A program made the position numbers and the translations under genes. Source: a virus. Taken from it: a stretch of 64,000 bases of DNA. The notes under the pieces were generated by a model that did no database searches, was not told the origin of the DNA, and worked only from the letters and a program-made list of their open reading frames with translations. Where the stretch lies: the IMG/VR virus record IMGVR_UViG_3300035661_000038, positions 17,956-81,955 of that record; one strand, written 5' to 3'. Positions 57,496-64,000 of this stretch are shown here, in pieces (within the stretch, counting starts at the first letter, position 1; the number at the start of each line of letters is the position of its first letter).

Positions 57496-57509
57496 CCCCC
57501 CTCGGGGGG
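57496..57509 (-). promoter_or_regulatory. GC leader hairpin
   Basis: CCCCCCGAGGGGGG about 50 nt before the zinc-ribbon gene, the same motif as in the duplicated leader. Confidence 0.45.
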
Positions 57510-57529
57510 AGTCAGGCGACGATACGCCT

Positions 57530-58162
57530 CTACTTGCGAAGCGTCGTCAACATCGTGTCGAGGGTGCGACACCGCCCTTTCCAAAGCTCGGCGAACCGCT
57601 CCAGATGCTCCGTCGTCTTGCGGAGCCGAATCGATCGCATCTCCTGGTCGCGAAACTCGTCGGCGAAGTTGCGCGCGCAGAACAGCTCCAGGTCCTCTTT
57701 GGTGATGGCCTTGTTGCGCGTGCCATCGGCCTTCTCACGCTGAAGCTCGCGATTGGCGCGCTCCATCATCGCCGCACGAATCGGCTTCATGTCGAGGTCG
57801 TACCGCTCCTGCTCGGCGCGCGCGGCGAGATAGAGCTGATGCGCCTCGCGCGCGTTGGACTCCGCGTCGTCGAGCGCCTTGCGGAGGGTGCCGTAGTCGT
57901 TGCGGTTCTCGCCGACCTTGAGCGCCGCCTCCAGCCGGTCGTACACCGGCAAAACGTCGACAGTGAAGACGCGCTCGACGAGCTTGCCAAAGTCGCCACC
58001 GAGCTTCGGCGACTTGCCGATGAACTCGTCGAACGGATCGGGCGTGGGCGGGTCCGGAATCGGAGGCGTCGCGGGGGCGTCGGGCGCCTCAACGAGCATC
58101 GGGGATGGCGCCGTCTCGGGCGTAGTAGTCACGGGCAACGTCGTTCGGGGCACTCGGGCCAT
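57530..58162 (-). CDS. Coiled-coil replication-region protein
   Basis: 210 residues from ATG 58162, overlapping the polymerase gene by 74 nt. MARVPRTTLPVTTTPETAPS start, Pro-rich to residue 45, DPFDEFIG (shared with the next protein's DPFDEFL), then a long helical part (LRKALDDAESNAREAHQLYL). The shared DPFDEF(I/L) suggests a common partner. Family not recognised. Confidence 0.55.
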   Translation of the reverse strand: MARVPRTTLPVTTTPETAPSPMLVEAPDAPATPPIPDPPTPDPFDEFIGKSPKLGGDFGKLVERVFTVDVLPVYDRLEAALKVGENRNDYGTLRKALDDAESNAREAHQLYLAARAEQERYDLDMKPIRAAMMERANRELQREKADGTRNKAITKEDLELFCARNFADEFRDQEMRSIRLRKTTEHLERFAELWKGRCRTLDTMLTTLRK

Positions 58163-60914
58163 CGGAGCTCCTATCCGGCGCCGAGGTGGCGCCGGTCGCA
58201 AGATGCCGCGCGAGCTCCGCGGCGAGCTCAGGCGAGCCATCAACACGCGCCTTGAGGTCGAGCTCGACGACAGCGCCGTTCTCATGATGCAGCCGCAACA
58301 CCATCGCCCGCGCGCCCGGATGAGCGGCAAGGATCGCGCGCACCAGCGCCGGATCCGTCACCGCGAACATCTCCATCGCCAGGTCGACGTAGAACGGCAC
58401 CTCTGCCGAGCGGATCTGGCCCGCGATGACGGGCGTCTCGGGCGCGACCAAAAAGCGCCTTTTGGTCTCCCGGGCACGCGAGGAGCTCGCTGGCGCGTCG
58501 AAGAGGCTCACCTGGGCCGACGGGGCGTCCGGCACCTCGGAGGCGGCAGACGCCCCCTTCCCGGCGACCGACGCCCGGACCTTGCGCGGCTTGGGCGGGC
58601 GCGACTTGCTGAACCGCTTCCAATCACAGCCGGGGAACGCCGCCGCCAAAAGCCGCTCCGCCGGCGGGTAGACGAGGTTCTCCCATAGGTAGTGCCGGTC
58701 ACACTCCCCGGCATAGTCGTCCGCCGGGATGACGACAGCGGGCGTCGTCGACGCGTCGAGCACGACAAACCCCACACGCGTCCCCTCGCCGACCTCGACA
58801 CCGCGGCGCGCGAGCTCGCGACCGACGACGACGTGGCGCGGCTGAGCGCACTCACCGCCATCAGCCTTCTTGCGGGCCTTGTACTGACCAAGCTCACGCG
58901 AGAGGTTCTTGGTGATGATAACGTCACACGCGGGCAACTCGTCGCCGAGCACGTGGGCGCGCATCGCCTCAACCGCCGCGACGTACGCCGCGGGATCGTC
59001 CGTCGCCAGCGCGAACGGCTCCTCCCAATCGCCCACGAGCAGCTTCACAACGGTCTCCTGGAGCGCGCGCGCAAGCCGCGATGAGTCACCGCGCTTGTAC
59101 TCCAGGCCCTTGATCTCCGGCTTCGAGTCGCGCTGAGCCGCCTTGCCCTTGTAGTGGAGATAACGGCCGACGTACTTCTTGCCAGCGACGAAGACCACAC
59201 GGTCGAACGCTTTCTCGTACGCGACATAAACATCGTTCTCGCGACACCCCTGCTCCGCGACGAGCCGCGGGTAGAGCTCCGCGTTGCACCACTTCGTAAA
59301 TTCGCGAAACTCATCGACCGTGCACCCGACGACGAAGATCGAATCAGTGTCGATGTAGATGACCTTCCACCCACGCTCCTCGGCGGCGTGTTTGGTGTGC
59401 TTGATGAGCCACGCACACGTCTGCGTCACGCTCTCGGCGATCTCCTTGTCGAAGTAACGCGAGAACGGCGAGCCGATGACCCCGTAGAACGAGTTGATCG
59501 CAGCCTTGTAGGCGGCGGCGTGGCGCGCAGCATTCTCCCAATCGGGCGTCCCCGGAGGAAGACTCGACTTCTTCGCATCCCAATCGTCGCGCAACGCGAT
59601 GAGCTGCTTGAGCGCCAGCGGCAACATCCCCTCGATGTCAGTGCGGAAGGCCACCTTCGTTGTCGGCGCCTCGCACGCGAGCTCGGGCGATGAATGGTTG
59701 GCGCGGAGCGTCCTGAGCTTTGTCTCAGGGCTCATGTTCCAGGTGATGATCGCGCTCGGGTACTGGCGCCGAAAGTCAGCGACGTGGACATCACGGATCA
59801 CGCCATCCATCGTCGGCTTGAGCACATAGGCACCAGCGAACTGCTCGTTGATCTCCTGAAACTCCTTCGTCGGGAAGTGCACCCCGCGCTCGCGTCCAAG
59901 CCGAAACATGAACGCGTCAACCTGCGAGATCGGGTGGAGCCCGCGCGAGTCGAGAAACACGCCAGCAGCCTGGGCGAGAGTCCACGACAGCTCGATGTAG
60001 CCGGTCTTCGCCTCGATCTTGCGAAGCAGGTGCGTGTCCTGCGCGTTGTACTTACGGAGACGCTCGCGACGCACGCCGCCCGCCTCCCACTCCTGCCATG
60101 TCTTCGACGCATCGAAGTCGTCCTTGCCCTCGTTGATGAGAGCCATCGCGACGTCCTGAAGCTTGAGCGAGGTCTTGTCGTCGCCCGAGTCGCTCTCGCG
60201 GTGGTTGCGCTTGTAGCAAGCGAGGTGGTCGAGCCAGAGCCACCGCCGCACGTCGACGCGCGCGCGCACCTCACGTACGCGACCATGGAGGACGGGAAAG
60301 TCGAAACGATCACCGTTCCACGCGCACAAGAGCTCGAACGACTGGGCCGCGCGAAAGAACGACTCGATGAGCGCCTTCTCAGCAGCGTCAGTGTCGGCGG
60401 TGAGAAGCTCGCTCCACTCGTTGCCCGCATCGTCGACGAGCGCCCACGAGAGAATCCGCGCGCCGCCTTCGCGCGCCTTGGCAAAGGGCACCCGCGAATC
60501 AGTCTCCAAGTCGAAGTACCCGCGTCTCGGACGCGCGACGCGCGCGCCAATGTCCGTCATCCACCGGCGCACCGGGTGAACGTCACCCTCGAACGCCGGC
60601 GCTGCACCGAAAAACGGGTTCGCGATGCCCTCGTCGTTCGTCGGCTTGCACGCTTTCTCGCGCACGTAACGATCGCGCCACGAGATGCGCAACCACTCGC
60701 CCTCCGTCGCGACCGCGCGCACCGCCGCGTGGTTACGGATCGCGCGCATCCGATCCATGTCAACGTCGGCGACGCGGTGATAGCTAACCCACTCGGCGCG
60801 CACCGCGCGTGTCTCGGTCCCGCCATCAGCGGCACGGTAGAGCGCGACAATCTGATCCCCATCAAGCCACGCGTTGAGGATCTCGGGGGCGGGATGCTTG
60901 GAATCGAGCTGCAT
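58089..60914 (-). CDS. Family B DNA polymerase
   Basis: 941 residues from ATG 60914. ExoI RGYFDLETDSR (about 131-141), ExoII CAWNGDRFDFPVL, ExoIII KYNAQDTHLL, motif A ADFRRQYPSAIITW, motif B AAYKAAINSFYG, motif C YIDTDSIF and the basic VAGKKYVGR are all intact, so it has both 3'-5' exonuclease and polymerase activity. AQVSLFDAP near 800 is a bacterial sliding-clamp-binding motif. Palindrome copy 13 follows, read in frame as ETKRRFLVA, and then about 120 extra residues that are not usual for the family. Confidence 0.9.
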   Translation of the reverse strand: MQLDSKHPAPEILNAWLDGDQIVALYRAADGGTETRAVRAEWVSYHRVADVDMDRMRAIRNHAAVRAVATEGEWLRISWRDRYVREKACKPTNDEGIANPFFGAAPAFEGDVHPVRRWMTDIGARVARPRRGYFDLETDSRVPFAKAREGGARILSWALVDDAGNEWSELLTADTDAAEKALIESFFRAAQSFELLCAWNGDRFDFPVLHGRVREVRARVDVRRWLWLDHLACYKRNHRESDSGDDKTSLKLQDVAMALINEGKDDFDASKTWQEWEAGGVRRERLRKYNAQDTHLLRKIEAKTGYIELSWTLAQAAGVFLDSRGLHPISQVDAFMFRLGRERGVHFPTKEFQEINEQFAGAYVLKPTMDGVIRDVHVADFRRQYPSAIITWNMSPETKLRTLRANHSSPELACEAPTTKVAFRTDIEGMLPLALKQLIALRDDWDAKKSSLPPGTPDWENAARHAAAYKAAINSFYGVIGSPFSRYFDKEIAESVTQTCAWLIKHTKHAAEERGWKVIYIDTDSIFVVGCTVDEFREFTKWCNAELYPRLVAEQGCRENDVYVAYEKAFDRVVFVAGKKYVGRYLHYKGKAAQRDSKPEIKGLEYKRGDSSRLARALQETVVKLLVGDWEEPFALATDDPAAYVAAVEAMRAHVLGDELPACDVIITKNLSRELGQYKARKKADGGECAQPRHVVVGRELARRGVEVGEGTRVGFVVLDASTTPAVVIPADDYAGECDRHYLWENLVYPPAERLLAAAFPGCDWKRFSKSRPPKPRKVRASVAGKGASAASEVPDAPSAQVSLFDAPASSSRARETKRRFLVAPETPVIAGQIRSAEVPFYVDLAMEMFAVTDPALVRAILAAHPGARAMVLRLHHENGAVVELDLKARVDGSPELAAELARHLATGATSAPDRSSDGPSAPNDVARDYYARDGAIPDAR
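58446..58467. repeat. 22-bp palindrome, copy 13
   Basis: Core AGCGCC, inside the polymerase reading frame between the clamp-binding motif and the extra C-terminal domain. Confidence 0.9.
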
Positions 60915-60950
60915 CGGCGGTGGCGATCCTAAATGCCGCCGCGTCAACGC

Positions 60951-60983
60951 AAAGGGGCGGCGCCCACGTGGACGTCGCCCCTC
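60951..60983 (-). terminator. Terminator hairpin
   Basis: GGGGCG..CG pairs with CG..CGCCCC through one mismatch, loop of about 10 nt, followed by TTT. It ends the zinc-ribbon/DUF3102 gene transcript before the polymerase gene. Confidence 0.55.
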
Positions 60984-61004
60984 GGAGTCGTGCGCGGTCG
61001 ATGC

Positions 61005-62309
61005 CTACTCGTCGGCGTCAGCCGCCGATTCGGCGAGGCGCTTGGCCTCACAAATCACCTGGAGCTCGCCCTGGGCGTTGTGACTGATGGTGAACTTCAT
61101 CACCACCTCGTTCTCGAACTCCATCGTGAAGAACGGCTCGTCGGTGAGCTTCTTCGCGGGCCTGGGCGCCTCGCCGCGCTTCGCCGGCTTGGCCATGATG
61201 GCGATACGCTGGCGCTTGGGGATCGTCGCGATCGAAATGACGTTGTGCTTCTTGAGCTTATCGGGCACCTCGCCGCCGGGCACCGCGAGGACCTTCTTGC
61301 GTCCGCTGTTGATGTTCTGCCCGCGCCGGGTGCCGTCGCGCGCCGCGCGCCGCACCGGGTTCTCTGCCTGCATCTTCTCGACGGCCTGCTTGATCTCCTG
61401 GTAAGTGCCGCCCGATTTGACCGCCTCGACGAGGAGCTTGGTCTGCTCAGGGGTCGGCGCCTTGAGCGCGAGCCCAAGCTTCGAGTAGCCGAACACCTCG
61501 ACCTCTTCGCGAGTGAAGTGCTTGGCGACGTCCATGATGAGGAACGCGTTCGCCACCGTGAATCCACACTCCGCGCGCACCCACCCCTCGAACCCCGCCG
61601 TCTTGTAGACGCCCGGCTTGCCGTCGGCATCGCAGCGCTGCTTGTAAAGCTGGCTGTCGTAGACTTCGAGCAGCTTGCGCCCAAGCTCCCAGTGGGCAGT
61701 CGCAACACCCGACTTGAGGCGGCGGATCTCTTCGACGGCTGCATCGAGATCGGCTTCACCGGCGCGCGCCAGCTTGATCTTCTCCTCACGCTTCGCAAGC
61801 GCGATGACGCGCTTCTCTTCGTCCTTGGCCTTCTCCTCACGCGTCGGCTCGATGACCGCTTCGATGACCGGCATCGTAGGCACGGGCGCGGGCTTGGCGG
61901 GCTTCGGCTGCTTCGCCTCCACAGCCTCCTTCTTCTTCTTCGCACGCTCCTGGATCTTCTTCGTCTTCTCGTCGACGGCGACACCCGGCTCGACAGGCAT
62001 CTTGGCGTCGTCCTCGGGCGAGGCACCGTACGTCGACGGCAAGACGCCCTCGACGAGCTTGCCGTCGTCGTCGATTGCGCAAAACGGGCAGCACACCGTA
62101 AAGCGCCCGGGGAATGGCGCCTTGCACTCGGTGCACATGTAGAAATCTTCACCATCGTCCTTCATGGCGAAATGCTTGGCGAGACGCTTGGCCGTGTCCT
62201 CGATCTCGCCCGCGGGGTCGAGCCCCTCCGCAACGAGGCACGCTGCGATGCTCCGCGCGCTCACCTTGCTCAGATCGATCGACTTGCCCGGTTCCACCGT
62301 GTTGCTCAT
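61005..62309 (-). CDS. Zinc ribbon plus DUF3102-like protein
   Basis: 434 residues from ATG 62309 (GAGAGGAG upstream). N-terminal zinc ribbon CTECKAPFPGRFTVCCPFCA (about 59-78), a Lys/Glu/Ala-rich linker (about 110-190), then a helical domain (ATAHWELGRKLLEVYDSQLY; FEGWVRAECGFTVANAFLIM) that resembles DUF3102/ParB-associated domains. Basic C-terminal part and an acidic end. Likely DNA-binding and replication-linked, first large gene of the polymerase operon. Confidence 0.55.
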   Translation of the reverse strand: MSNTVEPGKSIDLSKVSARSIAACLVAEGLDPAGEIEDTAKRLAKHFAMKDDGEDFYMCTECKAPFPGRFTVCCPFCAIDDDGKLVEGVLPSTYGASPEDDAKMPVEPGVAVDEKTKKIQERAKKKKEAVEAKQPKPAKPAPVPTMPVIEAVIEPTREEKAKDEEKRVIALAKREEKIKLARAGEADLDAAVEEIRRLKSGVATAHWELGRKLLEVYDSQLYKQRCDADGKPGVYKTAGFEGWVRAECGFTVANAFLIMDVAKHFTREEVEVFGYSKLGLALKAPTPEQTKLLVEAVKSGGTYQEIKQAVEKMQAENPVRRAARDGTRRGQNINSGRKKVLAVPGGEVPDKLKKHNVISIATIPKRQRIAIMAKPAKRGEAPRPAKKLTDEPFFTMEFENEVVMKFTISHNAQGELQVICEAKRLAESAADADE

Positions 62310-62343
62310 TGAGATGCTCCTCTCGCCTTCTCGCTCTCAAACC

Positions 62344-63006
62344 CTATGCCGCGGCGTCATCGAGTCGCGCGACCACCGCGCGCACGACCGACGCCACGAG
62401 CTGCTCCGCACGGTGCTCACTGCCCAAGCGCAGCTCGTAGCGCGCCTCCACGTCGTCGAAGAGAATCCGCGCCGCCTCTCCGATGTCCCCGCCCGCGAGC
62501 CCGAGTGCGCGCACGCTCACGAGCTCCCGCGGCGACTCGCACACCGCCTCCAACCGCTTCACCGCCTCGCGCCGCTCGACGAACTCGTGCTGTTCGGGCG
62601 GCACGCTCGTCCGTTCCGCCATCCGCGCCTCGAACGCCCCGTCCTCGTCGCCATCGCGGACCATGCTCGTAAACGCGAGCTCGTAGCGGCTCGGCGCGCT
62701 GTCGGCGCCGCGGTGGCGGTAACTCCCGCGCGCCTTGTGCCCGCGCTTCTTCGCGTACGTGATCGCGTTCCACTCGACATACCGCGTCGCCTCGACGCCA
62801 CGCGCGGGGTCGAACTGCGCGATCTTTTGCCACGCCTCCAGCATGAGGTCCTGGCGCACGTCGTCGCGCGAAACCCACGGCGGCAACTTCCAACGCCGAT
62901 GGATGTAGGCGGCGAGTCGATCCCACCGCGCCATCCGCGCAACGCGCGAGAAGTCGACCGCTCCAACCGTCGCCGCCTCGATCTCGTTCAGCTCACGCCT
63001 CGCCAT
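62344..63006 (-). CDS. Sigma-70-like factor
   Basis: 220 residues from ATG 63006, overlapping the previous stop by one base. DDVRQDLMLEAWQKIAQFD then ATRYVEWNAITYAKKRG (about 48-85) is a good match to sigma region 2 (-10 recognition). The C-terminal helices (PPEQHEFVERREAVKRLEA and following) are in the place of region 4. It could direct host RNA polymerase to phage promoters such as the TAGNCT set. Extracytoplasmic-type size. Function inferred, not proven. Confidence 0.6.
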   Translation of the reverse strand: MARRELNEIEAATVGAVDFSRVARMARWDRLAAYIHRRWKLPPWVSRDDVRQDLMLEAWQKIAQFDPARGVEATRYVEWNAITYAKKRGHKARGSYRHRGADSAPSRYELAFTSMVRDGDEDGAFEARMAERTSVPPEQHEFVERREAVKRLEAVCESPRELVSVRALGLAGGDIGEAARILFDDVEARYELRLGSEHRAEQLVASVVRAVVARLDDAAA

Positions 63007-63356
63007 CACAGCCCCCGCTTTCGGTTCTCTTCGCGCGCACTCTCTTCGAGCACGTCACGGAGGCACGTCGCGGCCTGCTCTGCCATCTCGTCACCCGCGC
63101 GTTCGATCTCCAACGCAATCGCATCGACGATCTGGACCGCGGAGTCCTCGGGGTCGATCGCGCCGACGACGTTTGACCAGTCGAACTCACGCGCGAAACG
63201 CCTAAGCTCGGCGCACTCCGACAGCGCGCCCGTCCACCGCGCTGTCGACCACGGATGGTGGTCGCTCCTCGCCATGGTCATCGCGCCACACTCCACCCGG
63301 TGATGCGCCCGCCGCGCGGGACGTCCGGTCGCAGTGGCGTACTCGGTGATGGACAT
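63006..63356 (-). CDS. Hypothetical protein
   Basis: 116 residues from ATG 63356 (GAGGAG 8 nt upstream). Basic His/Arg-rich first third, helical acidic remainder (AIALEIERAGDEMAEQAATC). Coupled to the sigma-like gene by a one-base overlap, so a possible partner or anti-sigma; no motif shows that. Confidence 0.5.
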   Translation of the reverse strand: MSITEYATATGRPARRAHHRVECGAMTMARSDHHPWSTARWTGALSECAELRRFAREFDWSNVVGAIDPEDSAVQIVDAIALEIERAGDEMAEQAATCLRDVLEESAREENRKRGL

Positions 63357-63371
63357 CGGCAAATCTCCTCA

Positions 63372-63383
63372 CCCCCTCGGGGG
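63372..63383 (-). promoter_or_regulatory. GC leader hairpin
   Basis: CCCCCGAGGGGG, directly before the GAGGAG site of the gene starting at 63356. TAGAGT and TTTGCA with a 19-nt spacer stand upstream and could be a promoter. Confidence 0.4.
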
Positions 63384-63439
63384 CCTGATTCGGGTCGTGA
63401 CTCTACGCCCCCCTCAGGGGAGCTTGCAAACTTTCTTGG

Positions 63440-63480
63440 CGCACCGGGCGGGGAGTCGAACCCCGCCAATCCCCGCCTGT
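63440..63480 (-). other. tRNA-like T-arm hairpin
   Basis: Minus-strand GGCGGGGTTCGACTCCCCGCC is a T-arm with the GGTTCGANTCC box, followed by CGGTGCGCCA. No matching D-arm or anticodon arm is visible upstream. Lies in the 144-nt gap before the gene at 63356. Confidence 0.3.
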
Positions 63481-63499
63481 CGGGGGCAGCGCGAAAGAC

Positions 63500-63515
63500 A
63501 CTACCCGTTCGGGTA
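63500..63515. terminator. Short hairpin at gene end
   Basis: CTACCCG and CGGGTAG pair around AA; it spans the last codons and stop of the gene at 63501. No U-tract. Confidence 0.3.
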
Positions 63516-63935
63516 GCGCCCCTGATCACGGTCACGACGACTCGGTGGCAAAAGCACGCTCATCTCGCGATTCACCTCGCGAATCGTCGCGCCAATGGTC
63601 GTGTCGACGCCGTTTCGGTTCGAGTAGAGCGTGACCACAAGCGGCGGCTCACCAAACGTGTCACGGCGCTCGACCTTGTAGAGCGCCAAGTCACCGCGCT
63701 CGAAAGCAACGCCTGCCTTCGTCTTGACGCGCACCAAGACGCGACAGAGCCCCCAGCCGTCCCAATGGTCCTTGTATTGCGGGTACTTGCTGTGCGTCGC
63801 GATCGCGTCGCCGGTCAGAACCGCATGCGCCACCGCGAGCGCCGCGAGGTCGTAATTCTTCGCGCCGTTGACCCGCGCGAGCATCGCCTCGCGCAGATAC
63901 GCACCGTTCGTCGTCTTGATCGCGTAGGTCGTCAT
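63501..63935 (-). CDS. Hypothetical early protein with duplicated leader
   Basis: 144 residues, MTTYAIKTTNGAYLREAMLA, intact frame. Beta-rich middle (RVLVRVKTKAGVAFERGDLA; PPLVVTLYSNRNGVDTTIGA). AAGGAGAGA precedes the ATG, behind the two-hairpin leader. Its 5' end is repeated at 44565-44684 in front of a broken gene. Unknown function; probably strongly expressed early. Confidence 0.6.
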   Translation of the reverse strand: MTTYAIKTTNGAYLREAMLARVNGAKNYDLAALAVAHAVLTGDAIATHSKYPQYKDHWDGWGLCRVLVRVKTKAGVAFERGDLALYKVERRDTFGEPPLVVTLYSNRNGVDTTIGATIREVNREMSVLLPPSRRDRDQGRYPNG

Positions 63936-64000
63936 CGTCGTCTCTCCTTGCCCCCTCGGGGGCCGTCGTCAGCGTCCGTCGCTGACAAGAGAGAGTCTCC
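63881..64000 (-). repeat. 120-bp direct repeat, copy B
   Basis: Same sequence as 44565-44684 with one difference (63891). It reaches the last base of the window, so its full extent is not visible. Confidence 0.95.

Noticed and set aside
3293-58467. Palindromes as ordinary rho-independent terminators
   Set aside because: The stem is AT-rich with a central GGCGCC, no U-tract follows, and four copies lie inside genes; true GC-stem terminators exist elsewhere in the window.
1-64000. CRISPR array, integrase, attachment site or insertion sequence
   Set aside because: No regularly spaced repeats of the right size, no recombinase or transposase motifs, and no terminal inverted repeats with target duplications were seen.

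Overview
The window is a 64 kb piece of a high-GC, tailed, contractile-tail bacteriophage (myovirus), almost certainly lytic: it holds a complete head, neck, sheath, tube and tail chaperone set, both terminase subunits, a family B DNA polymerase and its own recombination and nuclease genes, and I see no integrase, repressor or attachment site. Nearly every gene is on the minus strand, so transcription runs from right to left. Genes are packed head to tail, very often with 1 or 4 nt stop/start overlaps. The host cannot be named; base composition and codon use only say a high-GC bacterium.

Layout, in transcription order from the right. About 64-56 kb: leader element, sigma-like factor, a zinc-ribbon protein with a DUF3102-like domain, DNA polymerase B, a coiled-coil protein and a two-zinc-ribbon replication protein. 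About 56-46 kb: a RecA-like ATPase, an SbcD-like nuclease (with a ThyX N-terminal fragment just upstream), an SbcC-like ATPase, a cytosine DNA methyltransferase split at a (GA)8 repeat, a RuvC-like resolvase, a ParB-like protein and an N4/N6 DNA methyltransferase. About 46-39 kb: small unknown genes, a second copy of the leader, a DUF932-like protein, a UvrD-like helicase and small membrane proteins. About 39-34 kb: small terminase, MazG-like pyrophosphohydrolase, large terminase, an HNH remnant. About 34-27 kb: small genes, tail fibre and repeat proteins. About 27-24 kb: a secreted/lytic cassette (papain-like protease, lipoprotein, GH25 lysozyme, transglycosylase-like protein). About 23-10 kb: portal, head morphogenesis, scaffold, major capsid and connector genes. 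About 10-0 kb: sheath, tube, tail chaperone with a -1 frameshift, tape measure, LysM protein, hub, and a baseplate gene cut by the window edge. The only plus-strand genes are a two- or three-gene cassette at 6.7-7.5 kb between tube and chaperone.

The most interesting system-level signals are regulatory. A 22-bp palindrome (invariant arms GACCAAAA and TTTTGGTC) occurs 13 times, mostly at the 3' ends of genes, occasionally in frame inside coding regions; it resembles a dispersed operator or stoperator more than a classical terminator. About ten genes, mostly late ones, lack a Shine-Dalgarno sequence and have a TAGNCT hexamer 6-8 nt before the start codon, which looks like a late promoter giving leaderless mRNAs; the window also encodes a sigma-like protein. 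Replication-side genes instead use GGAGAGAC-type ribosome sites and GC hairpin leaders, one of which is duplicated as a 120-bp direct repeat. Simple repeats sit at three frame breaks: (GA)8 in the methyltransferase, T7 in a zinc-ribbon gene and A10 before the small terminase, suggesting slippage-based control or decay.
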